In this document: positions 1-10,893 of the stretch, piece after piece | Layout of the letters: each line of letters opens with the position of its first letter | How positions within the stretch are numbered: position 1 is the stretch's first letter | Assembly: GCA_947462335.1 (NCBI GenBank) | Contig: OX381710.1 | Coordinates: 63,359,303 to 63,423,302, forward strand | Source of the DNA: Harmothoe impar | Taxonomy: Eukaryota > Annelida > Polychaeta > Phyllodocida > Polynoidae | Length of the DNA stretch: 64,000 bases | Reading direction: 5' to 3' | The notes under the pieces: generated by a model | The model's database searches: none | Told to the model about the DNA's origin: nothing | Seen by the model: the letters and a program-made list of their open reading frames with translations, nothing else | Program-made: the position numbers and the translations under genes

Positions 1-544
1 ATTGACACCCTTGCCAGCTCCAAACATTGCTGCACTATTGACGAAAATCTCATTATGACGACTGACGAATCTGTTCTAAATGGCCGCCCTGCTACCTCCA
101 TAGTTTTCTAGGGTAACCACTTTTATGCATATGTATAGCATAAAATATCCACTTCAAATAACCCATTAATAAATGACTACTCTCTAAGGAGCTTACTAAA
201 GCACAATGTACATGTCAGTCTGCCGATCGGATCAGGATGGATTCAGTGCGACCTGGTGGTATTTGGTGCAGTTTGCACTGGGAAGGCAACAGCATAATGA
301 TATCCAATGTCATAGATATTGTCGGAGAGGTGTAGGCTGTATCCAGGGGCACTATCTGCTGGGTGAAGCGTTATCGGCTTGTATTAAACTGTGCACTAAC
401 CCGCTTATATTACACCTCACTTATATAATTTAGTCTATAAGGTACAACCAGGGACACCATAATATGTGACATATTCTGCGGAAAAAAAGGCACTCAGTGC
501 AGGGTGCACAAAGGTCCATTTTCCCAGTATATATCATATATGTC

Positions 545-794
545 CAGTGGCGGATCCAGGATTGTCTAGAAGGGGGGGCCCAAACATGGCCAATCTGGAA
601 TAACTGTCTGTTTCCCACGAGCGAGTTGCAGGAGCCATACAAAGGGAATTTGGGGGGCATGTCCCCCAAGAAAATGTTGATGGTCTAGATTTGAAATGGC
701 ATTCTCACGCATTATAGGACAGAATATTTTCCTCTTCTTTTTTTTTGGGGGGGGGGCCAAGGCCCGTCGGGCCACCCCCCTGTATCCGCCAATG
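545..794. mobile_element. Short MITE with TGGCGGATCCAGG-type terminal inverted repeats
   Basis: The left end reads CAGTGGCGGATCCAGG at 545-560. The right end, on the opposite strand, reads CATTGGCGGATACAGG at 794-779, so about 14 of 16 terminal bases pair. G-rich tracts lie just inside both ends, and the interior palindrome GGCCCGTCGGGCC sits near the right end. There is no transposase in the ~250 bp, so it is non-autonomous. I found no clean target-site duplication, so the exact ends and the superfamily are uncertain. Confidence 0.6.
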
Positions 795-2085
795 TTATGT
801 AGCCATACAATGCACTGATGAACATAATACTGTGAGTTGCTCACCAGTCAAAATAATGTCGAGGAGGGTGGGGTTGGGGGGGGGGGGGTACTCAAGCGAA
901 CGCCCCCCGTCCCCCCCCCCCCTGGTTGATTTAGGAAGACATCGTTCTAATCTGTAGTCATGTAGTTTGAGCTCTTACACACAATGTACATGGTGGCTGA
1001 AGTTGAATGTGTTACATTGCAATGTTCTAGCACTCTGCACTAAATGGTAAAGGCCCATTCTCCATCATCCCATTTGAACAACCTATATATCTATCCATAC
1101 ACCCACGACTGTGCAACTGAACTACAGTGTACGGCTAATGGAAATAGGCCTTATTGCGTGGTTATTTCTGGTAGTATTGCAAAAGCACTTGCCACACCAT
1201 ATAGACTTTAATATGCCATAATATATGCATGGATGTGACATTTCCACGGACCAAACTTAAATGATCCAAGACATTGTGATATCAGACAAGTAGTCCTCCT
1301 ATGTCCTTAAACAGTACAATCACATAATTCAGCTGATATCCTTAGACTAGAAGTAGCCATGTAAGCACATAGACTACGTCTGTTCTAGATTATGATCACA
1401 CAGGTCTGATTTAGCAGGAGATGTCATGGTGGGAGGGCAGGACTGGGAAAAGAAGGGGGATCTCAGATCGAATTTATCTAAAAAGAGTAGGCGTCTCAGA
1501 GGCTTAGGTGTCATTTGTCCAAGTTATACGATGCTGCAACACGGTCTGAGGTTTGAGAACAATGTCGCTCACAGACAGAGAGAAAGTACCTCACCACCGC
1601 CATTTTGGTATATCATTTATATTGCAATAAAGGATCTATATTACGTTCACGGTTATTCCCACTCATAGTTTGCTCTATTGCCCTTGTTAAATTTAAGCAC
1701 GTTATTCACATATCAATATCAGTTCCATGCTTCTTATCGCATCAATATCTATTGGTTTCATAGCACTGGTAAGAACAATAACAATGAAAGTACCATGGGT
1801 CCGATCACAACGACATTTTTATGGTAATAGTCACAACAGTTTCAATAGCATTGATTTTTTAAACATTTTTTAAAAACATGAAAGTACTAGCCAGCCCCTC
1901 CCAAGACCCTAAAATTGATCAAAAAAGGGCAAAAAGATGAACATTTCTTCAAAATTGCATAAAAAACGTAGGGTCGGCCCTGTTTTGATAGGGCCCTACG
2001 GATCAGGACCTGTTTCCTATAGTATTAGTGCCTACTGTATAAAGGGCCCCTCCCGCCACCTAGGGGCCCGCTCTGTGACTACAAG

Positions 2086-2172
2086 ATGGCGTCCTCGGCA
2101 GCAGGACGCGGACCCCCTGTGGTGGCACCGTCACGGAATGGCCGCTTTAATAGCAGCCACCCTGACAAGGAG
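2086..2172 (+). other. Possible first coding exon (weak)
   Basis: ATG in the context ACAAGATGGCG is followed by an Ala/Ser/Pro-rich 28-codon frame that stops at a TAA. A GTAATA at the end could act as a weak splice donor. The surrounding ~100 bp is richer in CpG than its neighbours, as near a promoter. No downstream exon can be linked to it, so this may be chance. Confidence 0.15.
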
Positions 2173-3119
2173 TAATAACTTGGTAATTCAGATACCTTGG
2201 TTTTTTACTCGGATGTACAGAACAGCATCAGTTACAAGTGTGCCAGCGGCGCCAGGCACCCTACTGATAATCTAACCGGGCAACAGGATCAGTCTCTATC
2301 ATGGGAATAAAAGAGAATTAGATATCCATCTAAATAACTCAGCCCTCCTCGTGATGAAAAACAGAGAGATTGGTTGCATTAGGGATAGCACGGAAACAGG
2401 CTGGCAGGCCTGATAGAGTAGCATGGGGACTGTGGCATGCGATACTTTCCACTTCCATATTAAATAAGGAAAGTTAGATTTAGATTCCCAGAAATATTGC
2501 GCAGAATCAAGTTAGCAATGAATGCTTCAGTTAGTAAGAACTAATACATTCAACTCAAGGGAGGGTTAGCTAGGTCCGGAAGAAGTGGATTAAATTAGCC
2601 ATATATTACCCTGTTTGTACAACAGGTACCGGGTATATATTTGAGAAACTATTTTCACTAATTTCACTATTTCTCGATGTATAATCGGCTGTTCACGCTA
2701 TAAACAAACAGCCAGCATCTTTTTCATGCCTGGCGTGTTATCCTGTTCAAAGGCACGGTTCTCGAGTACCTAAAGTAGATAACCCCTATTCGTGCTGTGT
2801 AATGTAATCACGTACTCAGTATTTATCTAGGACCCATTGGTCATTGTCGGAGGCTCACACGTTAAGGACCGCATAGTGTCTTCAGTTGTATATTTAGCTG
2901 TAGTAAAATGCAAACTGTCCCCTCAAGAATACACCCAGTAAACACAACTGCGTTATAAGAACGTAATTTTACTACGTAATTAAAACGTCCAAGTGTAAGG
3001 GTTGCTTAACGTTATCAAACGTATATAAACGTTATTAAACGTATATAAACGTTATGTGAACGTTATTTTCAGGTTTATTAAACGTTAGTACCACATATAT
3101 TTACGTCATGTAAATGTTA

Positions 3120-3328
3120 TCATGTGGGTTCGAATCCTGTAACAAGCAACTTGATTTTGTTAGGAAAGCCCTTCCCTATCATATAGCCATATTATGAAAT
3201 CTCAGTAAACCTAATGTTTTCATATAAGCATACTGTTTCATATCAGTTTACAGCTACTCAAATGATCTAGATTAAAATCATTACTTAACGAAAATGTGTT
3301 GCTAGTTACAGGATTCGAATCCACATGT
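3120..3328. repeat. Inverted repeat pair with box-B-like cores inside the 1.65-kb element
   Basis: A ~30-bp segment at 3120-3149 is repeated inverted at 3299-3328 with about 27 of 30 bases matching. Each arm contains GGTTCGAATCC or GGATTCGAATCC, which matches the B box of RNA polymerase III promoters. About 150 bp of AT-rich DNA separates them. It may be an internal fold-back insertion, or part of the host element. Confidence 0.6.
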
Positions 3329-3449
3329 AAATAACATAGTAATCCCAAAGAAAGAAGAATGTGATATTTAAAAACGATTTTTGTTTATATGTGGCTATAG
3401 TTATCCCTTACCCTTGGAGATAAATTCTTTGGATTCATAGCAATGTAAG

Positions 3450-3521
3450 CAGCAATGAGATTCGATACCTTGACCTTTCAGGTTAGGTTTCCAAACGCTA
3501 ACCACTGGACTACCTTGGCCT
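3450..3521 (-). repeat. tRNA-like (Pol III promoter) segment, degenerate
   Basis: On the minus strand a box-A-like TAGTCCAGTGGTTAGCG (3512-3496) is followed 26 nt later by a box-B-like GGTATCGAATCTC (3469-3457). The spacing and total length (~70 nt) fit a tRNA. The acceptor and anticodon stems do not pair well, so it is a tRNA-derived relic rather than a working tRNA. Confidence 0.4.
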
Positions 3522-3896
3522 ATATGAAGTGACAGCTAACCAGGACTCTCTCGTTGGTGCCAGATACAGAACTGTAGTGCTTGAGTCAATGTGTTCACAA
3601 CTCAAATTCAAACGGATTTGTGATCTTTCTATCAAATTAGTGGAATAAACTAATACTGTAACCTAATAGATAGGTATCCATTCTAAAGGCATGTGGATGC
3701 ACCTTGTTGATTCTGCGCTGCATTCAAGAGAAAAAAAGAGAGTTTAAGTTGGACTTGTATCTCTGCACGAAGTGTTGAATGGGGCCGAGTATAGGTGGGG
3801 GGGGGGGGGGGGGTTGCGGCGTCGCGTTATCCAGCCACGTTATATGTGGAGACCGTGTCCGTCCTACCTGCTATGTAACAGCAAAGAGCTCCAACT

Positions 3897-4014
3897 TAGT
3901 AGGGACGTTTAGCAAACCCGCCGTGGCTCAATAAACGCAGACGTAGCAGTGCTGGAGGTATAGCCTACGTCTGCGTTTAATGACCTACGTCTTGTTTGCT
4001 GAAGGTCCCTACTA
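3897..4014. mobile_element. Palindromic 118-bp MITE (TAGTAGGGAC ends)
   Basis: The left end reads TAGTAGGGACGTTTAGCAAA and the right end is its near mirror image, finishing CCCTACTA at 4014. The arms pair over most of the length, including a shared CGCAGACGTAG core. TA at each end is consistent with a TA target-site duplication (Tc1/mariner or IS630-like). It is inserted inside the larger 2934-4581 element. Confidence 0.7.
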
Positions 4015-4110
4015 TCATAGCTGTGGACCAAACCTGATAAATGGGAATCTTTAGAAAGGTCCAAATGTAAGGTTTGCTTTACATTATTATTACTATTGCC
4101 ATATCTGCAA

Positions 4111-4180
4111 GCCCGGTTAGCTCAGTAGCTAGAGTAGTGATCTTCATATCCAAGGGTCTGGGGTTCCCTTCTCCAAGCTA
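4111..4180 (+). repeat. tRNA-like (Pol III promoter) segment, degenerate
   Basis: A box-A-like TTAGCTCAGTAGC at 4117-4129 is followed by a box-B-like GGGTTCCCTT near 4161. The D-arm can pair and the layout resembles a tRNA with a CAT anticodon, but the 3' half does not close an acceptor stem. It is most likely a tRNA-derived relic inside the inverted-repeat element. Confidence 0.4.
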
Positions 4181-4581
4181 GCAATATATCTACTCATGTG
4201 CATGAGGACTAAACATAAGTAATAAAAGCAAACAATTGTGAATGAATAAAAGATTTTGTTTATATACAACTAAAAAAATTTGATATACATTTTGGGGCAA
4301 AAAAATAGATCTGAAATACATTGGCCTAAAACTAATAGTGTTTCCACAATATTCTTTGAATTTCCATTTATTTATATTAGGTTAGATTTACGTAAATTAC
4401 CTGAATAAACCTGGAAATATCGTTTACATAACGTTTATAGACGTTAATTAACGTTCATTCAGGTTTAATAACGTAAAAGAACCCTTACATTTGGACGTTT
4501 AATTAACGTAGTAAAACAACGTAATTCAGACTTAGAAATGACGTCCTTTGAACGTTAAATAACGTAAGTGTGTTTACTGGG

Positions 4582-6557
4582 CAGTGGCCTAAGCGGGCCA
4601 ATAAATGTGATTTTGAAAAAGTAGAAAAAAATGTGATTTGAAAAAGTTAAGTTTAAAAAAAAACTTTTCCCCATTTCTCCCCAACCCCCATTAGGATTTC
4701 CCTTGGTCCAAGCCCCCCCCCCCCACCCACCCCCAACGCACACACCTAAATTCACAGATCATCCCTATCACAAAAGCACCACTAGCTTACCCCTGCCTAC
4801 TATAGGGAAAACATTGATACCTACGCCGTTCAAATTGATTACAATTGACATATTGGAGTTAGTATTGGGAATGGGTTATATGATACAAGGAGTGAAACCG
4901 ATGCATACTGTACTCTATTGTCAACGTCTAATATCTGAATGTTATGACAATGCCACACGAAACATCCTTTCCATTACCCTATTGCTTTCTATAGAACATG
5001 TATATGGTATCATGAATGTATACATTGTATCATGAATGGCTCCACGCAATTAGGTAGTCTATGCAGAATTGACTCCCCTGTTATTTAGATTCACGATTAC
5101 GGTATATAATTTACATAGTCATTTATGTTCAGAAACCCTATCAAGTACTAGATAAATATCACCCATTTTCTAAACCGCCCTCAGGGTAGAAACAGCCTGG
5201 CCTATTCACTCTGTAAGAGATTCTTTGTGCGACCCTTTTGACCTTAACCCCGAGATACTTAGTGCTTTTTCAGAACCACCCTTACCTGCTCCTATAGGTT
5301 GGAGGTTCCATAGAGACATTGTGATTCAGGAGGGCTGATGTCAGGTGTCGGGGTGGGTCTGGGGGGCCCACCTCCCGCTGCCTGCCAATTAACACGGACA
5401 GCTTGTTGCAGCCCAAGGCCACATGGTGGCGCTGCAGTCCTTCAGGTGAGGGAGGTGCTGCACAAGTATGACAATCTGTTAAGGCAATGGTCAGGGAAGT
5501 GCTGGCTTTGGGTGGGGGTTAAAGATATGTGAATCCCTCTATGGGGGGGAGGTAAATCTCTTTCAATAAAAAGCCAATGGTAAATGCCAATGGTAAATGC
5601 TAGTGGTAAAGATGGGGGGGTCGAAAAAATGGGGTTAAAATAGTTTAGACTAGGCAAAAATAAAGGAAAAGTAAGGGCCAACATGGTTCAAAAAGATTAG
5701 GAAAGATAGGTCGGATCTTTTCTTCTTTTTAAAAGATTTTCTTAAATGTTTAAAGTACAAGAAATGAGCCACTAATTGCCACACTCACTCCCGGGTCATC
5801 AGGATGACTCACTAATTACGATTCACTGAGTACCTAGGAATATCGCAATATTTCTTGTAAAAAAGCAATTCCATGAGGTCAGACGATTAATAAGGCTATT
5901 GAAAATTTTCTTCCTGACCAAAGATTTGCTCAGTTTTGTTTTTATTAAATATGCTATGAGTATCAAAATGAGAGATTTTGAATTGAGTTGGCTTACCTAT
6001 CCAGCGTTTCAAGGAATTATAATATTGCCTTATTACATAATGCTGATTTCTTACATTATTAGTCGGGTAGACCTCCCCAGATATAAAAGTACGTCTTGAA
6101 GTTTTGGAACAGGACCCAGGCTCTCACTGTTTCTCCTTCTCTGTTTCACAGATATTTTGCTTTAGTCCCACCACCTCCGTATGGATAAAACAACCACGGC
6201 AAACTCTGTGGTGTCGGAAAACCTCATCTTTCAGACACTTTTTGAAGATCTTTGATCACAGTCATTACCAGGTCTTTTCCCCCCTCCCCCTCCCTCCTCC
6301 ACAAACACATTTGGACTCCTTCGAGCAACCGACCTTTAAAATGGGATTAAAATTTGAAACGGGTGGAAAACAGTGTCGGTTGTGCAAAGGCAAAAAGCAG
6401 TTCTAAGCCTTTTCCGAAGAAGAACAGTGTACGCTCTCTTTCCGATACTCTTCTCCAATCTCAGCCCCTTCCCAGGTGAGATCCACTCTGCAGCCTAATG
6501 TCAAAAAAAATAGCTGATAAAAGTTGATAAGCATAGTATTTACAAATGAAATGTTGA
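4582..6557. other. Intergenic, no gene recognised
   Basis: Only short frames without recognisable domains are present. A C-run lies near 4713, and a short near-duplicate of TGCCAATGGTAAATGC lies at 5575-5600. Nothing else can be supported. Confidence 0.5.
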
Positions 6558-6879
6558 ATTGTTGTTGTTTTTTAAGTGTTTTATTGGGTAAAAGAAAAAA
6601 AATACAAAAGTAGATGTATCATCCTAGCTTAGGCGCATTGCCTTGCTTCCGCTAGGTCCCCTGTCATTCAGTGGTGTATCACAGTATTTCATATAAGGCT
6701 GGTTATGGCGTAACAATTTGGATAAATGTTTCATTATATGATCAGACACGGGGTACATCAGTTATCACAAGCATTTTAAGATACGTTTTAATAAGAGATG
6801 AGATGAGGTGGGGGATGTTTGGTGTACATTGTTGGGGGCATCCTTCAGATTATGCTATAAGAGACATTTTCCTACATAA

Positions 6880-7353
6880 TCAGTGATCGTAATATCTTTT
6901 TATAGTGATCTTATATTCAGCCAGGCTGTCTATAAGGGTGTAACAAGGTTTCAACATATTCCAGCGTGTGATGACTCTATAGAAGCTGCTTCGTAGTACA
7001 ATAGGTTTTAAAGACCTAGGAACTTTTAGCCTAATGCCTTGATTTTGTCTCGTTGGTAAGTGTCTGTTGTCAACCAGCTTGGGCTGACCTTTAAGAGTAA
7101 AAGCATAAAATAATAGATGAATGTCTCGTCTAACATTTAGATACATACATTCGCTATTTTCATGTAATTGGTTAGTATTGTACAGTGGGTTTGCCTCAAA
7201 CTTAAGTTTGTATACATTCCTCAGGGCCTTATTCTGTAAATACTGCAGTTCTTTGGATTCTCCTATATTGCCTCTGTCCCATATATAATCAACATAATCA
7301 AAAGATGGCAGCGTCATAGCCTTGTACATTGTTAAAGCAGTTAAAGTGTCCAC
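6880..7353 (-). pseudogene. LINE ORF2 C-terminal region fragment
   Basis: 157 codons resemble the post-RT tail of CR1-like ORF2. The FDYVDYIWD block corresponds to LPVLEYGDFVVD in the large LINE, and a late RVITRWNML block corresponds to the PLYRG..W block of the other copies. It follows the RT fragment with a frame change of a few bases and ends at a TGA near 6880. No catalytic residues are expected in this region. Confidence 0.75.
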
Positions 7354-7374
7354 ATAGGGTCTGGCTCTGGCCGA

Positions 7375-7870
7375 CTAGATGACTTTGTTGCGTATGTTAT
7401 TTACAGTATTGGTCCTGTGCTGAATAAATTTTAGTTCAGGATCCAATGTAAGACCTAGGTATGTAAAATAATATACTCTTTCAAGTATTGCACCGTTGAG
7501 CTTAAAAACTGGATTTTTCCTCTGAAAATTATTATAATACATCCATTTGTTTTTTTTCTCATTAACCGTGAGACAATTATCTATACACCATTTAGAAACC
7601 AGGTTAATAGCAGTTTGCATTTTATGCAGACAACTCAGGGAAATAACTGCATCATCTGCATAAAGGGTAATATCAAAGTTATACACTTTTGGTAAAGAAT
7701 TAATATAAATTGAGAAAAGCACTGGGTCCAATACTGAACCTTGGAGAACACCATACATGATAGTTTTTACCGAAGATAAAGTATTATTAGCTATTGTCTT
7801 CTATGTTCTAAGGTGGAAGTAGCTTTTGAACCATTTTAGTGTATTTTCACTAAGGTCCAAAAAGGGATAA
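7375..7870 (-). pseudogene. Reverse transcriptase fragment (LINE ORF2)
   Basis: The frame holds RT motif B (QGSVLDPVLFSIYIN), motif C (TLYADDAVI) and the following thumb region with YLGLTLD. The palm domain upstream of motif B, the fingers and the endonuclease are missing through 5' truncation. In active elements motif B reads PQGSVLGP; here it is LQGSVLDP, a further sign of decay. It is one ORF2 reading frame with the C-terminal part at 6880-7353. Confidence 0.85.
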
Positions 7871-7880
7871 TTTGTATGTT

Positions 7881-9279
7881 ATTTTTTTTGAATAGATTTA
7901 TTGACCAAATATTCATGTAAAAGGAGAACACGTTCTGCCATACTGGTCAGGAAAAAATATTTACAAGTATAATACAAATCTGTTACTATTCAATATCACT
8001 ACATGCTTAAAGGTCCTTTTTTGGTAGTTCCTCGTGTTACATAGTAAGGCAATGAATGCGTAGTTTAGTAGTGTACTCATAAACTCTCCAGGTTATGAGT
8101 CACAACATCATCATTACTTGTCCATACTTTTTGAATGTTCATTTCAGATAGTAGATTGAACTACTCAGTCCTAGTGGGAAAAAAATAATAGTAGAAGGGC
8201 CGTATGCACTATTGAGTGTAGTGGATACATTTACATATTGGGTATTTAACTGCTATTGGTTTACTTTTAGAGCATGATTGATATAGTTCTTTATGTAAAA
8301 TTAGAGGAGTGATACAATAGTATCTAAACAGCAAAGTCTTTCATTTTGATATTAATAAGTAAACAGGGGAGGCATCTCAGGTAGCGCGACATCAAGGATG
8401 GTATCATGCTTTTTTCTTTTTGTTTTTTTTGCAGACCAGCGATCATAATGGCTGGTACTAGCGATCATTGTGTGCGTCAGGCATGGGCGGGCAGCAATGC
8501 AGTCTTTATTTTCCTTCATCTTATTTTTCTTAGTCCTCTTATTTCCTTAGTTTGTGATGATCCTCTTGATTCGCGCTTTGAACTGGTGGATACTTTCAAG
8601 TAGGCAGTTCGGCCAAAAATAGAAATATTTAGAATATTGATACAATATTTTTTTAGTCATTAGATATCATGCAGAAATACGTATGTCCTTTAAAATAATG
8701 ATGTTTTGTGAAGACCTAGCATGGATATAAGGCATTTGCTATGGGTTTGGTCAGTTCCCGCATCTGCCACTTACCCCTTTAAGAGAAGTACCACAGTGCA
8801 GGCAGGCCACACAGCAGGTGGCCTGCATTGACCACCCCCGGCCACAAGTAGAGGGAGGGCCGTCACACAGGCTGCACAGGGCCTTCTCATACCCTGCCCC
8901 GAGTCTGTTTAAGTGTGGGGACCACTTTTTATGTCATTTGCGTTAAAATGCGGTAATAGATAAAACTAAAATATTAATTGTATTTATAAAAGTAAGTTAT
9001 AAGGAATATAAAGCCACTCTTCCAGAATCTTCTGGTGGGTATCTAAGGCAAATACCATGTCTGACCTGTGGGTAGTGCGGCCCAGCCCACTCTGTTGATA
9101 TTCTTAGCAGCACCAACAAATAAACTTTCTGATTTTAATTGAGGATATGCACATCAAAACATATGACCTAACAATTTAGAAAGAAGAAGATTGGATGTTT
9201 TCAACAAGGTAAAATGCATAATAATGAGCATATCAGAACAGGTAAGAAAATGCAATACAGCATGCCCTTCTTTAACACT
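7881..9279. other. Intergenic, no gene recognised
   Basis: AT-rich sequence with T-runs; the frames are short and low in complexity. Nothing is recognisable apart from the flanking LINE fragments. Confidence 0.5.
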
Positions 9280-9836
9280 GTGACAGATACGGATCAGCCA
9301 AACAGCCTGCTCGTCGAACTACCTATTTCAAGCATTTGGACGTCTGCATCGAGGTCTTCCCACTCCATTACCCCACGATATAAAGGGTTTTTCCTATACT
9401 TTTCACGTTTAGGGCGTTCAAGCTTAATCTTCTTCTTAGCGTCTCCTCTGGTCCTGTCAAGGCCTGGCAATAAATTGTGTTTGTCATTTGCATGTCTGTA
9501 TATTAAACACAGTTGATGTCTCCTCCTTCGTGGTGCTAGCCTTTCAGTCTTACACTTTCTGTGTAGATAGTTGGTTGACACATCACCAACTTTGGTCCTG
9601 GTACATATTCTGAGACTGTTGTTCTGTTGTGTCTGTAGTTTCCTTACTGTACCAATAGGGGCAGAGTCAAAAAGAAAGTCACCATACTCCATGCAGGGTA
9701 CCACAGGTTGTTTGTGAATGGCTATAGCTCTGTCCATAGTCATATATTTACGATTGAATTTAAAATTGACCAGTTTTAAGGCTATTTGGTTATCCACATG
9801 TTCCAGATGCCTGCTGAACTTTAGATCACGATCATG
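9280..9836 (-). pseudogene. 5'-truncated CR1-like LINE ORF2 tail
   Basis: This frame resembles the extreme C-terminus of LINE ORF2. EYGDFLFDSAPIG parallels EYGDFVVDSANED in the large LINE, and KLERPKREKYRKNPLYRG parallels KVQRPKGQLYKDSPLYRG. Coding continuity runs upstream of the first ATG (9797) to about 9836 with an HDRDLKFSRHLEHVDNQIA stretch, where the copy is cut. RT and endonuclease are absent. The tail keeps a tryptophan after PLYRG that is a stop codon in the large LINE. It is a dead fragment of the same clade as the copies at 6.6 and 22 kb. Confidence 0.8.
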
Positions 9837-10092
9837 TTAAAGTTAAATAGATATCACTGAAAGAAAGGTAACGTAATAACAGGAGAACATTCGGGGCTGA
9901 ATTTCAAGCTGAACTTGTACAAGGACGTTTTTTCAGTACTTTGTATTGTGTTTGAATTGGATTAAAGCCAGCTTTAGTCAACAATAGTATTAAAGCTATT
10001 TTCCTCATTGAAACTAAGGCTCAGTACATTGCAAGCGTATTAGGTTAACACTGAAAGTAGTATTTGTAGACTTGGTGCACAAAGCAACTCAA

Positions 10093-10345
10093 GGGCGTCA
10101 TGCCAACCCTTCGCGAGTATATCAACGCCATTATGGTATGCTTGATATATGAATGCAGCACTGACGAGTTAATCACCAGGTCTGCATTTACGCATCATCT
10201 ATCATAACGATAAAGGTAATAATACATTTAATTACCATTCAACCATTAACAAGAGTTAACAATGCTAAGGCTCAGCACGAGTGTATCGGACCCATGCAGT
10301 CAGCATGATGATACATGGCTGGGTTCAAGCATTACTAAATGGCAA
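10093..10345. repeat. Diverged CATGATGCA-type hairpin repeats
   Basis: Stretches such as GAATGCAGCACTGACGAGTT and GTCTGCATTTACGCATCATC match the arms and loop of the ~65-bp hairpin family seen in clean form at 46347-46411 and 55736-55800. These copies are old and poorly paired. Confidence 0.5.
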
Positions 10346-10893
10346 TGTTCATTAAAGCTCCTTAAGTTAAAGGGTTGATTTTCAATATGAATCTGGAGGA
10401 CAAACAATTTACTGTCAAATGCACATAGATGATTGATAAACAAGAATATTTCCTACCTTTTAAATTTCAAACCCTCTACCCCCCTGCAACTTTAAGTTTC
10501 AAAGGAGGCAATAAAGTGGGAATTTTCTTAAATGCCGACGATTTACTTAATCTTATATATCTTATCTTTGGCGGTGTTATGGGATGTTTCGAATTCAAAA
10601 ATGCAGCTCATATTCTTGTTTCTCATGATGAGTATCATCTTATAGATTATATACCTTATACCTAACTCCATTTTGTCAAAGTGATCCCTAGCTCCCTCCC
10701 TAGTAACAATAGAGCTGATGGTGTCATACTTTAACAACTGCGACTTGTTTAAATCACCACGAATTGAACCGCATCCTCTTCCAATTCATAAACTGCATGA
10801 AGGGTATGATTATATCAAGGATGCTCAGGTACCATTAGAATAACTCCCTGCAGCAGAGCACCCCCTCCCTGCCTCTCCAACACACCTCCCGTC

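Larger units (their letters stand above)
1..2933. other. Non-coding flank with one short MITE
   Basis: No convincing gene is seen here. Open frames are short, have no recognisable domain, and several run through G/C homopolymers near 757, 880 and 911. A MITE (545-794) is listed separately. Around 2086 there is a CpG-containing stretch with AAGATGGCG followed by a short frame of 28 codons; it could be a first exon, but no partner exon can be shown. Confidence 0.6.
2934..4581. mobile_element. 1.65-kb DNA transposon with long ACGTT-rich inverted arms
   Basis: The left terminus reads CCCAGTAAACACA at 2934-2946; the right terminus is its mirror image, ending at 4581. The two arms then pair for roughly 180-200 bp. 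Both contain repeated AACGTT/ACGTAA motifs, a shared block around TACTACGT[T]AATTAAA[A]CGTCC, and a shared block around AGGTTTATT. No transposase frame lies between them, so it is non-autonomous. The interior holds a second inverted repeat (3120-3328), a palindromic MITE (3897-4014), a G-run near 3798 and two tRNA-like segments. No clear target-site duplication was found. Confidence 0.75.
6558..7880 (-). mobile_element. 5'-truncated CR1-like LINE: RT end, C-terminal region and 3' tail
   Basis: The minus strand carries the end of a reverse transcriptase. A motif-B block GVLQGSVLDPVLF and a YADD active-site box (YADDAV) lie in the frame 7758-7375. The post-RT C-terminal region lies in a second frame, 7353-6880. 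Coding similarity can be followed back to about 7870 (a WFKSYF-type block), so the element is cut just upstream of motif B. A frameshift or stop near 7355-7375 and one stop near 7805 break it. Downstream come an AATAAA on the minus strand (6585-6580) and a CAA-repeat tail near 6569-6560, the same type of 3' end as the large LINE at 22.0-31.0 kb. It is a dead copy. Confidence 0.85.

Noticed and set aside
3450..4180. Functional tRNA genes
   Set aside because: Both candidates have A and B boxes but lack a closing acceptor stem and a sound anticodon arm.
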